A stretch of 64,000 nt of DNA from Syngnathus acus (taxonomy: Eukaryota > Chordata > Actinopteri > Syngnathiformes > Syngnathidae): the NCBI RefSeq assembly GCF_901709675.1, contig NC_051088.1, forward strand, positions 11,186,193 to 11,250,192. Direction: 5' to 3'. The translations under genes and the position numbers were made by a program. Under the pieces are notes generated by a model that saw only the letters and a program-made list of their open reading frames with translations, was not told where the DNA came from and did no database searches. This document shows positions 34,145 through 48,977 of the stretch, in pieces (position 1 is the first letter of the stretch; every line of letters begins with the position of its first letter).

Positions 34145-37100
34145 GTTTACTGGCCTGCTCGCATGCCTGAGCCTCCGCTTCTTCCCCTGCAGTCGCCTGT
34201 GAAAGGACATCAGTGAACTCTATCAAAATTGTAAAAAGTGTTTACCAAAACAAATAGTTGCATTCACTGTAGTTGACATGAAACGTGATTTTTAGGGGAT
34301 CAAGTTTGTTTCAGAATGTTCTTGCAAGAAAAGACAAAGAAGAATGTTCAGTGCTACTTCAAGGACCGCTGCCTGAGCAAATGAAATTAATTCCAGTCAT
34401 TGAATTGGATGTCAGCAATTAAAATGTCAGCGCTTGCATCTGCTAATAGCAACAATTGTGCTGTTCCGGAAGGATGTGTGGGCTTCTAAAAGTGAAATGT
34501 GAGGAAGTGAATGCTTATTAGACACCTGCACTGTCACACTCAGGGAAATGTTCCACCTGCAGAAATCCTCCATCGTAGCCATGGGGAGCTTTTAAAATCT
34601 ACATGTCAAAATGCACATTTTGTAAAGGAGTCAAAAAGCATGAAAGAAAAAAAAAAAGTTAATATTGCCGGATTTATTTGACAGTGGCCTGATAGTATTT
34701 AGTTTTGCTTTTACCGTACATATACATATAAATATCCTTTGTGTCAGGTCATCAAGCAACTAAGCAGAGTGAGTGATGATGAAACCAATGCGACCAGACT
34801 TGCGAGGGAAACTCATCACCGGTCATTAGTCACGGGCCTTCAGTGGAAAGGTCTGACGACGTCACGGCCGGTTAAAAAGCAAGACTAACAATATAAGCTG
34901 AAAGATCCCGTGGCATTTTCCTCGCTCGGAATACATGAGGCCAGAGTTGTGGCGGCAGAACTCGTGGTTTCTTCACCTTGGACCTTATGAACCAACTCTT
35001 ATTCTTCAACATGAAAAGCCTTTACATCAACAAAAATAATCATGTCGACCAAGTTGTGTTGGTGCAGCAGAGGTTATCAATACACCCACAGAGCTCCACC
35101 GGTATGGATGTGCACGGGCCTACGCCACTCTCCAGCTGCATTAAATCATACTTAACCCCTCCAGGCTATTTGATTCCTCACTTTAACCGACTGTACTTTT
35201 GCCTCTCCGCACTTACTGGAGCATTTTTTTGCGTGCGTATTTTGAAAGCCTCCTCTTGCCAGAAAAATACTGAATGTGCTAGCATGCGATGAAAGGCAAC
35301 AAGGGCGACGAAGGCTGTTCCCTCTACCAGATCGGCGGTGGTCTGGCCTCTCCGTGTGCCAGTGTGATCACAAGCAGGCCTCGGGGCATGTTCTCCAGAT
35401 TGCCTGGTGACTCACTGGCTTGCGTTGTGCTTCTCTTTACACCACCTCGACCGGGAAAGAACATTTTTATTTAGGAGAACTGCTAAACCTGAGCAATTTT
35501 AAAACATGTCTTTAACGAATCTAAAATATTGTGTATATTTAGGAACATATCACTAGGGGAAGGTGAGGGAACACTTCCTGCATCGGCAGACTTATCAGTC
35601 ACTAGATGGTCTTACATGTCAATCATTGTAGCTCAGTGTGTGTGAATCATCATTGTGCTAACCTAATGTGTAATTACGAACATTTTCATTCAGAATGTGA
35701 CATTACATACAATTTCTTAATATGTGTCCATAAATAGTAATAGAGTTAATAGAGATTAATGGCTAAGTGAAGCCATGAACATGGAAGATTTTTTCCAAAT
35801 CGTCTGAAAGCCAAGGATTTGCATTTTGCTCACTTGAGCAACAATAAGTCTCACAGCCTTGTTATTTTTGCTATGTCTTCTTTTGGTATGTCATCTGAAA
35901 CTGGAACATTGTCCATCCCTAAATGACCATTACAACCACATCAAACCTCTTTAATCCACTTCCTGTTAACAGCACACTGTCCTCTAATGGACTCTAAGAG
36001 GATGTTGCTTCGAGAAAGTTGCCCAAAGCCGAGAGCTGACCTCCGGATTTCTCACTGGCTCTGAATCATGTTCAATTTGGAGACAGCTCCATATACCACT
36101 TTGTGTTGAAAATCTCACTTCTAGACCAATGTCTATGTGTCTATTGTGTTATGAAGCTAAAAAGTTGTCATTGACTTCAAGGAGCAAAGTGACTCTCTAA
36201 GACTGTGGTCCGCCACAATGTGCATCCACCCATGTTTGTGCAGCATCAGGAACTATGCAATAATGATGATGATGATGCGTACTGGCTACAGTGGCTGCAT
36301 TTACCGCACATATAAACTAAACGAGCCACAAGAGGAGGCACACCCACCCAAACAATTGAGTAGAGCTTTCCAATTTTTAGTCATATAAGGCACAAAGATT
36401 TAAATTAAATCTCACAGCATGCCACCAAACTAAATTTTGTGATCATCTCGTCTCAATGTGAAATCTGGGTCTATTGAATTAAACACAGGGCTATTTTTCT
36501 ATTGTATGAATGGCAACAAGATAGTCAGTCTTGTAAAATTACTACCTCGATTGCTGTTATGTTTCAGGACTTCTGTTTTAGCAATAAATAAATGTAGGTC
36601 ATATTTATATCGCGATTGAAATTAGAAATTAGGGCTCTCGAGTCAGACTAGAAACACCAAATTTAGGACTTGCGACTTATTTGGTTAAAAGCTATGTATG
36701 CAAGACCTGTCTTAACTTTAACTTGGTAATCAATGGACTGGTTCTAACATTGACCTGAACTGCATGACTTGACAAGTCGTTTTATTTAAAGTTTGAAATC
36801 TACATTTTTAACATAATGTGCCGTGTTTTTTTAAATAACGTTTCTTTACGTCAATGGTGACAAGAGAGTAACAAACGACTGTGTAGTCAAAATTCTCGGG
36901 TCATCATATAGGCGGAGTCAATAATCTCAGTGTGCTCTGTAAATTCTCGAAGCAATCCATGTAGTCTAAAAAACATTCACACAGTTCAACTCCTCCTCAT
37001 CAACGATTGAGCTGGTGTGACATCAAGCTCGCGCTCTCTGTCTCTCCATAAATCCATCAGTGCTCACAATCCATCTTGCGATTCCCCTTTTCCCGCCGAG

Positions 37101-39943
37101 CTGCAATCATGCGACCTAACGGCTGTCGGGTGTGACAACAATCACTTTTCTACAGGCGCTACCTGAAGCATTGAGTCAGACCAGACAGTGCATCATTGCC
37201 AATACACCTTTTAAAGGTCTGTATATGCACAGTTGTTACATCAGTGGGATGGGGGCACTCACCCGTAAAATAGAAAGCTAGGAAGACAAAAAAAAAAAAG
37301 ACACCAGTCAAACACAAGGCATATTTAGACAGACAACCATTCACAATTATTTTCACACCCATGTCACTGAACGGGAAGTGTTCCCACATTGCACAAAAGA
37401 CAGACGTGACTCTCAGTGACCCTGTGAAGGGTACTCCAGTCAATATTTGTTGGTCACCCATATTTGTTAACCGACCCACCCCGTCATATACGGATAAAAC
37501 GTGAGATACATTTCATGGTAGCCCAGTTGTGTATTTCACATTTGCATAAAGATGATACAGTCTTTACAAAAGCTCCAAATCGAATGCGGTTGATGCTCAC
37601 TGATGCATAATGGTGCACCACTGTTACTTTGTCAATCTGTGACTTCCTCTAATGCAGTGGTCTATTACTCATGGCCTGGGGGCAATTTGCAGCCCGTAGG
37701 ATTATTTTGCAGCCCGTTCCTTAATGTTGGTGGGGCCCCATGCTGTTGCCATGCCGTTTCCCCTTTTTTTAAAGTCAACCCCAGGTGGGATGAAAAGACA
37801 TCCTGTCACTCAGTCGCAGTCATGTCCTTTTCAAAACCTGCTGTGAAGAGAAAGGTTGGCGACGAGACCAGATCATTTAAAAAAATGAAAACGGAGCTCC
37901 CTATTTTCATAGGCAGGTGCTCGTGTGCGCGGCGTAAAAATGGATGCATTTTTATGCCAGGGCCAGTCTATTAAGTCGTCCAGCTGGACAAGCCAAGAGG
38001 ATTTGCTAATACACGCCCTCGGCATACCTGTCAATGTAGTGACAGAGGGTTGACTAGAATTTAGGCTAACTACAAGCAGGTCTAATTTGTGGCGCAGGTG
38101 GTGTAACCCGATTTTGGTGGATTTGGTGGATTTGATGGAATGCCCATTCCACAGCGGTCAACTTTACATCATCCATAAAGGGAAATCTCCTTGTGGCACC
38201 TTTTAAATTACTTTGCACACGCAGATCTCCTGCACCTACATGTCACGTAGACTGCTTGCCTGTTTGAGATCAATTTCAGAGGAATTAAGGGATCATCTTC
38301 CATTGGATGGCAAGTCTACTCTATGTTCCCTCCGACAACGGCGCACTAGCGGAGGGGAATCAGACAGTTACTATTAGTAGTTAAAACTAGAACAAGTCAT
38401 TAGTTGGTCTCATTATAGCCATAATTACCTGCAGGAGGGAGAGCAAATGATCTATTGCATGTCATCCATCTTGGCTTCCAACTTTGAAAGACGTGTTGGG
38501 GGTGGAGGACGCATCATATTATATTCCTCTCTGGTGTGACAATACAAATAAATCCCCAGAGTGCTTCTCAGACTTAAAAATCCTGCCCATGCTCTGACTG
38601 GGTGACCCTATCACATCAACTGAAATTATCTTTACTCAACACAATGAAACATTGTCATGTTTGTATTCAGCTGCTTTGACTGTTGCATTTTAAGACCTAT
38701 AAATAGATGATTTTAGAATGAAGTGTCATTTTAAGAACTTAACGAAAGCCTTTGTTTTGTAGAGTCAAAAAAGACTGCGGTCATATTGTCTCATTAAAAA
38801 TTAAATTCCACAAAATTCCCTCTCGTCAAATACTGTTGAACATGATTGTTTGTTTGCTTCAAGGCTTTTTGGCTCTGCTTTATGACACTAATTCTAAAAG
38901 GCAGCCTCAAGTAGGTCCACATCAGGAAGAACATTAGAAAAGAAGACTATCCACAGGAAATGACGTTATACCATATTTTCCGGACTATAAGGCGCACCGG
39001 ACTATAAGCCGCACCTTCAATGAATTTTAAAACTTTGACCTTATATAAGGCGTACCGGACTATAAGGCGCACTATTAATGCATCATGTCAGATTTTTAAT
39101 CCAAATCAAATCATTTCTCCATTTATCTTTTTTATTTCAACTTCAGACGCAACAAATTACTTTATAATCACAAAATAATGATCCATAGTCTTTTTGATTC
39201 ATGATTCATAGTCTTCAGCGAGCCACTTATGATTGATTTCATGACACAATGCTTCGGGCCAGTTTAAATTTAGGAATTTGGTCCATATATAAATCGCACG
39301 GACGGACTATAAGGCGCACTGTCGGCTTTTGAGAAGATTTGAGGTTTTTAGGTGCGCCTTATAGTCCGGAAAATACGGTAAGCAGACACAAGCATTAGGA
39401 CTCATCCTCATATGATCTGAGTTAATTAAAGTACGCTGTATTTATTAATAGCAGTGACTTTATTTGGCTGCAATTTTCTCCAAAAATCTTTTCGTTTTGA
39501 AAGTTGTTGACCAACAAACTGTGTGGAATTAGAGGTTATACTGCAGTACAAACTCAATAAAGCCTTTCTGACATTGTCAAATTACAGCAATACATAATAC
39601 TAAACAAGTAAAGAAAGAGAACAAGCATTTAAAACTTCATTCATTCAGGAAAAAGGTCGAGCATCACGTCGTGAGATGAGATGCGGGTTAGTGTGTTACC
39701 ATGGTGTGTGCGCGCCGCATCCAGTATGCAAATGGCTGTCATGTGTAAAGGGCATGCCAGATGCCACTGTCACTTTTGTGTCTCAAAACGGCTTCATTGA
39801 CCCGAGAGGAGCAGGCGGGCGACAAAAAGTCAAATGCTATCAACTTTTGGCTGCAAGAGCAAACTATGAGACACAAGGATATGAGGTTTAGAGTAAAGAC
39901 CAATGCAACCCCAACACAAAGATGGAAAAAGAAAAATACTCAC
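34145..39943. other. kcng1 upstream intron (5'UTR intron) or flank
   Basis: 34145-34196 is probably 5'UTR on the same exon as the kcng1 start. Beyond it, almost 5.7 kb contains no recognisable exon. It holds one MITE (38971-39378), a diverged hAT-like tail near 37660 (GCAGCCC blocks) and a short GAT array near 36260. Open frames are short and not recognised. Confidence 0.45.
38971..39378. mobile_element. TA-flanked MITE, copy 1 (Tc1/mariner-like target site)
   Basis: 408 bp bounded by inverted ends CCATATTTTCCGGACTATAA and TTATAGTCCGGAAAATACGG, with TA on each side. The CCGGACTATAAGGCGCAC unit is repeated several times just inside the left end. No transposase frame. A second copy lies at 53225-53606. 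Confidence 0.85.
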
Positions 39944-40212
39944 TGTGATCTTGATTCCAAGCAGATCTTTTCCGGGGTAAAAATGTGAAGAGGTGAAAGA
40001 GGAAAGATGTTCAACAGCAGCTTGGCTGCTGATGATAAGCAACAGGCTCCCGTCCTCTCTAGCCAACCCCTTTCAGCTCCCTACTCTCGCTCACATTCTC
40101 TCTCCCTATCTCGAGCGCTGACATCACAATTGGGATGGGCTGTTCAAAATCGAAATCCATGGCAACCGCCTTCTCAAGAGCGGGGCTCTTTCCGCCCCAC
40201 CTTTTAAATAAG
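39944..40212 (-). promoter_or_regulatory. candidate kcng1 promoter and non-coding first exon
   Basis: On the minus strand, in order: TATTTAAAAG (TATA-like, about 40203-40212), GGGGCGG (GC box), TGATGTCA (CRE-like, 40121-40128), then a stretch ending in a strong donor, GATCACA|GTGAGTATT (exon end 39944). This lies upstream of kcng1 on its strand, and kcng1 has a 3' splice site in its 5'UTR (34196) that needs such an upstream exon. The assignment is inference. Confidence 0.4.
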
Positions 40213-40491
40213 AATAATCACGCGCTCTTGATTGTAGTTTTGGACTAAAGGTTCGTGGTGCTACCAGGAGGGAACCAGTTTCGACGCACTGAGGGGTCAA
40301 ATTTACTTCTTTGTTCCCAATGATTTTTGTGATTTCTGGATTGATGGGAAGAAAACACACATGACAAGCGAGTCAGAAGCCAAACGTGGCAACATCTATG
40401 ATTTGTACCGGCTATTGTAAAATTAACAAGTTTGATTTGTGTGACACAACTAAGGGAAATAATTTGCAGGTTTATGAATCCATGCTGAGGC

Positions 40492-40695
40492 AACGTGGTG
40501 GATGAGTGGTTAGCACATTGGCGTTACAGTTCAGCGCTTGTAGGTTTGAGTCATGATGATGGCCATCCTTTGTGGAGTTTTTTGTCTGCCCAATGCTTGT
40601 GTGGGTTTTCTGGCTTTCTCCTGAATTCCAAAAACATTGAGGGTTTCAAGTTGTCCTTAAGTGTAGATGTGCTGGCAACCAATCCAGGGTGATTC
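40492..40695 (+). repeat. teleost dispersed SINE/LINE-type repeat, diverged copy
   Basis: Begins GCAACGTGGTGGATGAGTGG and has the GTTAGCACAT..GGTTTGAGTC, TGTGTGGGTTTTCTGG and CCAATCCAGGGTGA blocks. The same blocks occur on the opposite strand at 61806-62060, showing a dispersed family. Confidence 0.65.
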
Positions 40696-40867
40696 CGTAA
40701 TGGAACGCAACTTAGATTGCATATTTAGTTAGATAGTTATATTAGTTAATTGGACTATCAACATTTTATTACTTTTAGGCTTGCATTTTTAAATGCAAAG
40801 ACATTTAGCTCTGAGCCTCACATATCACTCTCGGTTTCCGAATGGCATACGGGTTTTCCATAGAGCA

Positions 40868-40870
40868 GTG

Positions 40871-40913
<43 letters not shown>
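40868..40913. repeat. (GT)n microsatellite
   Basis: GT dinucleotide array interrupted once by GC near its left end. Confidence 0.95.
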
Positions 40914-40916
<3 letters not shown>

Positions 40917-42189
40917 AGGGGAGGGGTTATTTCAGACGGGAAATGGAATTTTGTGTGTAACTGGATGAATTAAATAGATTAAGTAAGGTCACATTTCATG
41001 GCACAGAAACCAGAACATTTCTATGCACCTGTAAACCTTGAAAAATACTGTTGATGCAGATTTATTGTTTGCCTTGTTTTATTTTACGAATATTGTTTAA
41101 GGATTTCACTTTCCCCCTGTACGATGTTTTAGGTGTGCAAACTTGTGACACCCAACAATTTCCATCAGTCTTAATACCGCTTCCTGGAATGAGTGTGTTA
41201 ACAGGCTAATTGTACCCATTGTTTCCAGGAAATACTCCTACGCACAAGCAATCTTCACCCAACAGCATTCTTATTTAGCATTATGTGCAAGTTTGCAAGC
41301 ACACTGTGAAAAAGGGGACGGGAGGTCTTAATGTTAAACTTGTAAAAATGCTCATTAATTTTCATTCCTAGCTTACAATGGCTCTTTGTCATTTTTATAT
41401 GTACATGCAGTGGACCAAGCAAGACAACAAAAGCAGCTTCCCACTTCGCCTCTATCGGTGTTAGTGAACATGGAGAACTACAGAGAGCTCTAAACGTGGG
41501 AGGCATTTCTTGAAAATAAACTTTCCACAGAGATGGCAAAAAAAACAACAACACATTTTGAATTCCATGAGTGAACATCTGTTGTGGGCTTATATTGTCC
41601 TCGTAGCGAGAGAATTGAAGTGTTTGTGCAGTACGTTCAGCATTCGCAGCACAGGTTAGACAAAACGATTTGAGTTTTGCTTGTGTAGGAGGACAATGAG
41701 ATTACCTAATGTTGTCATTTATTATCGATCCTGTTCAGAGAAGCCAAGGTAGTAGTTCAGGACATGAGATTCCAATTAATTATCCATCCTTTTTCTACTT
41801 TGTTCAGGGTCGCATGTAAGATGAGAGAAAACCAAGAAAACATCACTCAAGCACCTCACCAGACTCCGTCTTACGTGTTCTACTATTCCCGTAAGAATTT
41901 CAGCATCCATGATAACAACAATAACAGCTGTCCTTGAAGCCGCTGAGAAGAAATAGACTTTTCTTACAGGAATATCATAGGAGTACACACAGCTTGACAC
42001 AAAACAAAGCAGGAGGGAGAAAATACAGTTGGCATGGTAATATCACTTCTGGTGGATTCGCAGCTTTGCCATCACACGTTCACATGTCGCAAGTTCACAT
42101 GACTCGGAACCAAAAATAGCTATAAGGTCTGTGCCCTGTGAGCGCTTTGTCACAATAAAGCATCAAGATGTCAGTGTACATTACACGCG

Positions 42190-42208
42190 CCCGTCCGTCC
42201 GTCCGTCC
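42190..42208. repeat. (GTCC)n tetranucleotide array
   Basis: Four to five tandem GTCC units. Confidence 0.8.
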
Positions 42209-45200
42209 ACGCTGCAAAGCCTCACCTGTCCGTAAAGCCAAGTGATACACCTTGGCGGAATATTATTTTATTTTGCACCGAAGGAGGATAGACCTATACA
42301 GGCCTCTGTATGTCTCGTTTGGTAATCTCAGTTATATTTGACATAATTTGGATGGCTAAATGAGTCACAAAATTAGCTGGAAAATAAATCAAGTCTAAAT
42401 AATGAATACATTTTATTTATAAAACATTTACAATAATTTACCATTTGCAATTTCGCGGACCACCTGGAATAACGCCAAAGACCACTAGAGGGCCGCGGAC
42501 CACCGGTTGACAATCATTGCATTTTTGCGCACAATAGCATGCTCAAGTGACTGCACTTGTGTTTCAAAAAGAGAAGATATAAATATCCTTGGTTTTAAAT
42601 TGAATTTCGTTTCTATGGTTACTTTGTTGCTGCTAGAGCATAAGTGCAGGCAGTTTACATGCAGTTTGAGTATGTTTGTAACGTGACAACACTCCAATTA
42701 GTGTTTACATGCATAGTTCTGACTTTCAAGGTAATGGAGGGATTAAGCACTTGTCTTTAGGTGAGCAGCAGCTCGCACGGATTCAATACCCAATTACTGC
42801 TGTCTCATCGATTTACTTGTGGGAAGCCACCGTGCTGCTGAAACATTGTAATTAAAGCGAAATAATAATAATGGAATCTTTTTTTTTTCTTGCTTTTTGT
42901 TCTCTTTGAGACTCTTGATGAATGAGAATGTCAGCTCTTGGCTTAGCAGGGCGGCTGATCACAAAACGGCGGTTCGCTTCTCTGCGGTGTGCCATTTAAT
43001 GAGGTCCGCCTCTCGGTGACATGTGCGTGATGATTGTTATGATTAGAGATGCATTACAGGAACAATGTTCCCCAGCAGCTATTGTTAATGAACTAGCTAT
43101 TTCAAATTCAGACTTTCACACCTCTGATTGCCAGGGAAGCTTTCCTGCTTGGTTTATTCAGTGTGGAAACGAGCATCTAGGAGCCGATTATTTTTAATAT
43201 CTTATCATTCAAATCACCACCGACAAGCATGAACATACTCTTGGAAATGAAAATGCTTGAAAGCTAAATGAAAAAAAATCTTATTGCACATATACTGTTA
43301 CCGACACCAGATTGTGTTACCGGCTGATTGTAAATTGGCACTGAAACAGAAGCTTTGGTGACAGATGGTTCACACTTTCACACTTCATTTTCAAAGACAA
43401 TATGGAGCTTTAGTAAACGCTAATGAGGGCAGTCTGACAGGGCCTTATTTGTGCTCATGCGAATCATAAACTTAAATACTTTTTAGCATGTTGCGGGATT
43501 GTTTGTCTGTATGGAGGGATTTGCGTCATTTTATATCTCCCATAAGAATTCTGACAATCAGAACAATCAGAACAATCAGTTCCAGGATCAAATTGCCACA
43601 TTACAAGGACCATTATTAAATGTACAGATTTTCAAACCCCACACACAAGGCCCTGAATTGAGATTTGAACTAAAAACCTCTGAACTGTGAAGAAGATGTG
43701 GTGCCTCAAATTTAATGCATCTGGAACTATAGTTGCCCCGGCAACTGTAGTGGTTAAGTTAGTAAAAGACAGTTTCATCAATTTGAGTGTCAAGACAAAT
43801 CATATTAACTCTAGTTAGTGGTATGACAAATAGATTTGAGTCCCTGTCACATCAGCTGACATGACAAACCATCTCCGAAGATGATTTTCACAGAAGCATG
43901 AAAGTGATGGATAACAGGAAGAGATGTTTCCATAAAAATCATGACTTCAACTATCAGTCAAATGAGTCATCTGCTTATTTGACACTATTTTTGTCCCTAG
44001 CTATGCTGATAATCTGGCTAACAAGCCCGTGGAAAAATTATAATGATGGCAAAGAAAAAGGGGCCATGAGATAAGAAATATTCTTGGTGTGCAGAATGAA
44101 TAAATGTAGCGTGGAAATCTAATTTCGGACATGAAACCACTGATGCCACTCACTCGCTCCTCTGAGATATCTCTTCAGCTGTCAAATGCAGCCATGTAAT
44201 TTGGTTTACATGAGCAGTGAGGGAAAACAGTCTACCTTTGACCTCACTTACATCAAGCCCCTTTAAAAATCAACTTAATTCACAACCTCAACTTTTATGC
44301 ACCATCTTAAGTGGGATATGAACTGGCAAATTTATTCTTCTTTATAAGGGACTTACTCGGTGTTAGCAAACATTTAAGCAATTTGTACATGAAAACATTT
44401 CATTTGATCAAGGCATTATATGAAATATGAAGCTTTTTTTTAAGTAGTAGAATGTTTTACTGTGGATGTACAGTATTTCAGGCCTCATAATGGTAACGGA
44501 TGCTTAAGAATTGTGGCGAATAACACCGTTGATAATAATCCATCCTCAAACAAGAAATAGTGCGCTTTCATTGCACACAAATCAATTGACCGGCTTTTCT
44601 GAAGCCCACACATACGCCCACCTTCAAGACACCTGAGATGCTTGAAGATCGGCACAGCAGACTGAGGTCTTCTCCTAACAGCCTCTTTTTAGGCTGCACC
44701 TTGAAATAAAGCTGGAAATTTTTAAACAAAAAAAGAAGAAAGGTTGCATTAACTTGATGCAAACATTCTTCTTTCAAATTTACAGTCAAAAGAAATATTG
44801 TGCTCCATCTAGTGATCAATAGTGGAATTGAACATAAAGTCATGGGGAGCCAGAATAGTTACAAACTGTACAATTTAAAAAAATAAAATAAAACAAATCT
44901 GCGAAATAGCAGGACCACGATCACAGAACCCACGGTGGTGGTGGATTATCAATGATTTTCTGATTAAATTAATGCAAATTAGTTTGGGGATTAAATGGCT
45001 AATCGGAAACGTTGGGCACGATATCACCCGGTCCCAGTTTGAACAGCTGTGTATACTCGCGAGGCAGCTCCACACTGAACAAACAAAACTCCAAATAAAT
45101 CTGCGCATTCACTCTCCAGTATAAAACCAATGCAAACAGGAGCAATTACATAAACTCAACAACTTTCACACCAGCGTTGGTGGGGACCACAGAAGTGTTA

Positions 45201-48200
45201 CTCGTGGTGGGCGGCAGCTGTTTTTTGCTAAATATTCATGTGGCTTCTGTTTATGGGCTGCCATCACCAGCTAATGAGCTGATCAACTGCCATTACCAAC
45301 ACACAATTTGTCACAATTTATTTATGTTAATCATAGGATTGCAAACACTTCATGATAATTTCCTCCATTCATCATATGATGATGATGCGTTAAAGTCTGG
45401 TTGGTCCACAGGTATTATATGCCAGGGTCACTATGGCAAAAGTGGAGATGCTATTCTCAATATAATCTATTGCGAGACAGTGTAGCATTAACACGGTTAG
45501 CAACACTTTATACAACATTGTTGTTTTAAATTACAATCCAGGTATTAGCCTGTCACCATAAACTGCAATCTAAGCCATTTTCAATGTTTTTTTCTATATG
45601 GCGCTGACACAGATCAGTGGTTCATAGAATAAACTCCCTTCTGTCGGAACAAATGTTCCAATCTTTGTGAACCTGTGAGCTTTTTTTTTTCCTTCAGTAA
45701 AAAGCAACAATCCTGATTGTTTGTGCTCAATTAACATATCCTGTAATTCTTCCAAAGGTCCATTGTCTCCCCCTTCTGTCAGATTTTACAAGCAAGACTG
45801 CTCTTTCATATCTATACATCCCTTTTCTAGTGTACCTGTACTTCTTACAGGAACTGACTTGGGGCAGGGGGGCAGTGTGCACCCTCCACCAGGATCAGCA
45901 TACATGGCATGTGGGTCCAACTAAATTTAAGTTCATGACTACATATATTACAGCAAATGCAAAACCAATTTAACCTCTGTGCATTTAGCTAGATTTCTGT
46001 CTTTGACAACTATTGAAAGGTGCATGTGTAAAAATGCCGAGCTCATTATGCGTTTCATTTGTGTGTTTTCTGCACACGCCTCAGAGCCAGCGAGGCATTG
46101 AGTGCTGAAAGGGCTCATGAGTCACGGTGGTACATGTGCGTATGTGCGCGCGGCAACGTTGGAGACAGCAAGACCCACGTGCCGTCTTTTCATTGGCACT
46201 GACATCATAGACCAAAGACTTCCTGAACACAGGGTTCATTCACAAAGAAAGCACTAAACAGGCTGTCTCCATGACAACCATTGCCCCCATGCCTACACAA
46301 CACTTTCCTCCTGCCACACATTTGCTGTCATTTCAGGCAGGGGTAAAATGTGTTAAGCATTCAATTTAACCACATTTAATGGCATGAAAGGAGCTGCTTT
46401 GATTGGCCTCTCCCACAGGAGCGCAGCCCTTTCTCTCACAGATCCACGGCCTGCGCTCATCTCCAAGATGACCAACATCTGATTTAAACTGCCACATAGG
46501 ATATACGCCGACCATGAAAATGAATGAATGAAATTTTCAGGTTATATTAACTCCAGTAATGAAAAAAGCCACGTTTTAAAATATTACTTACGAGTGAAAA
46601 TATATTAGAATGATGTGTCAAGTGTTTTGCTTCTCGCCACACTTGTAGGGTTGTACCAAGATGAACATTACACTGGATTCCACTCAATAACCAGACTGCT
46701 GATCCATCTTTTCCTATTATTTTCTTCACCCGGGATTTTTACAACTTGTCAGGAGTCATTTGTTGTTAGCGGGTGGTCTCAGTAATTAGTAGTAGGTGGA
46801 AAAACCTCAAAGACAAAACAAATAAATTCCAACATTTACTATTTTGCATATTATTTGTAAAAGCAGGTACACAAAAAACTACTATGAAAAGTTTGCCATT
46901 ATATACTAGAAAATATATAATTTTTCCTTTGAGTTATGTAAATGCATCAAATATTAAAATATAGTTTCACCGCATGATGAATTTAAGCTAGTTAGTAAAC
47001 CCGATAAATGCAACTATCAAACAATAATCAAACCGTAATTTTTAGGACTTTTTAAATTATTTATATTTACAACCATATCTATGACATTACGTTTTAGCAG
47101 TGAATACTTTCACAACGTTTCAACCATGTGACATATGCAGGAAGAGAAATGCGCATTTTTAATCCGTCTTCACTTTATGATTGAGCACAATAATATCCAC
47201 GTATCAAACGCACATTTCTTCCCACTTTTCAATGCCACGTCAGATATTTGTTTCTTTTTGGTATTTTTTCTGTGCTACGGTGATATCTTTGCTCATTCCA
47301 TTTTCCTCCTGGCATCCTAAATTACATGCAGGCGAGTAGCGTGCACATGCTCTGTTTTCCTCGATTCACGCAGGTGAGTAACATGCACGCGCTCAGACAG
47401 CTGACGTTCGCCGCTACACTCATATATTTGATAGATAACACATTTTATATTCATCACCTCATCTCCTGTAACAGTCTGGAGACTCTCTGTAGTCTGCAGT
47501 GGTCCATTAGATTATTGTAGATTAATTCCATTTATCATTACATTTCCCAATTCCAGAAGGAATATAGATGAAACATTAGGGATCGTGTAAGGATAGTTTA
47601 TTGCTACTTTGAAGAATACAAAAATAGCAAGACTTAAACTCATCAGTAAATAAAACATCATGAAATCCTCACTGAAATTTAACAAGTGAACAAAAACACA
47701 CGATTTCAGATATAAATGAGGCCGCATTCCCTTCAGCTTTTCCGTGTAAAAAAAAAAAAAAAGATATGCTGCATGAGATAAACACACAAAAGACGCGGGA
47801 CAATATAACAAGCTACACATACCTCAGCATAAAATCGCACTTGGAGGTTTCTATTTACACATAAAAAAGAGGAGATTACATTCAAGATAAGGGAACTGCA
47901 ATTGTGCTGAACTGGCTCAATGGCAAAGATCATTCATATAAATGCAATATTACAAAATAGAATATTCTGTGTAATAAAAAAAAACAAACATCTTCCTCAG
48001 ATTTTATCTTGCTGTGCATTTCTGCTTTTCATACAAAAGCCTTCAATTTATCAACACGTAAGGGATATAACGATTCGATTAAACTGTTCTCGGACTACAA
48101 ATTTCTTTTCCAATCACGCAAAGTATTTCAGGGTAGCGATATATCCTTACGAGTGGGTACGTTAATAAAGCAAGTAAAGTACTTTGTTTGCAATGGGCTG

Positions 48201-48620
48201 CAAGAATTTTGTGCATAGGCAAGACTTTGGCTTGGATTACGTATACTATTATATATATAAAAATCTGCTATACTATATATACACACAGGAAAAGGTTCAG
48301 AGAACTAAAAATCAAACAAATGCACTTGTAATTCCAAAAGGTCACTTAAATTGTGTCAAAGTGCTGATTGTCACCGAATTTTGAATTTCGAATTAGAACA
48401 CAAACTACATTCATAAATGCAGCATCGCAGGCCCTGTGAAGACACTTCACGTGAATATATATACACACATGACACATAAAATGGAATACTGTACATATTA
48501 AGTGGGTAGCAGAAGTAGGTATACAGTAGTAGCACACAGGTGAACTTTGTGACATACTATTTCCCATTTTATTTGTACTTTTATACCTGTATACCTACTT
48601 TGCACACACGCATATATATT

Positions 48621-48950
48621 TGGGCTGCACAATATTGGGAAAACATGCAATATGCAATATTGATATTATTGCGATATTAAACATGTACCATAAGAAATAA
48701 CATTTTTATTATCTAACAGAATAAAAAAATGTCATCGGGCAAAGTAAGTAATTTGAATGTATGATTAGCTAATTAATAAAAATGAGCATAGATAATGTTC
48801 AACAATTGGATGGCAATGTACATTTAAGTTTGCATCACACTGGTTCAATTCAGACAAATGCAAACAATTTAATAAGAAACTTATTGCATGTCTTTGCGAT
48901 ATGCGTATTGCACGGGCAAATATCGTGATGTTGTTATATTGTGCAGCCCT
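48621..48950. mobile_element. hAT-like MITE
   Basis: Inverted ends GGGCTGCACAATATTG and ATATTGTGCAGCCC bound about 330 bp of AT-rich, non-coding DNA with further internal ATATTGCGATAT-type symmetry. Both sides are AT-repeat DNA, so the expected 8-bp target duplication cannot be judged cleanly. An AT array follows directly. Confidence 0.75.
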
Positions 48951-48951
48951 C

Positions 48952-48977
48952 ATATATATATATATATATATATATAT
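48952..48977. repeat. (AT)n microsatellite
   Basis: About 13 AT units directly adjoining the right end of the hAT-like element. Confidence 0.9.

Noticed and set aside
34145-34210. Upstream start giving kcng1 22 extra residues (MSFHRRLQGK...)
   Set aside because: The extension crosses a good 3' splice site, and the human protein begins at the next ATG (MTLL).
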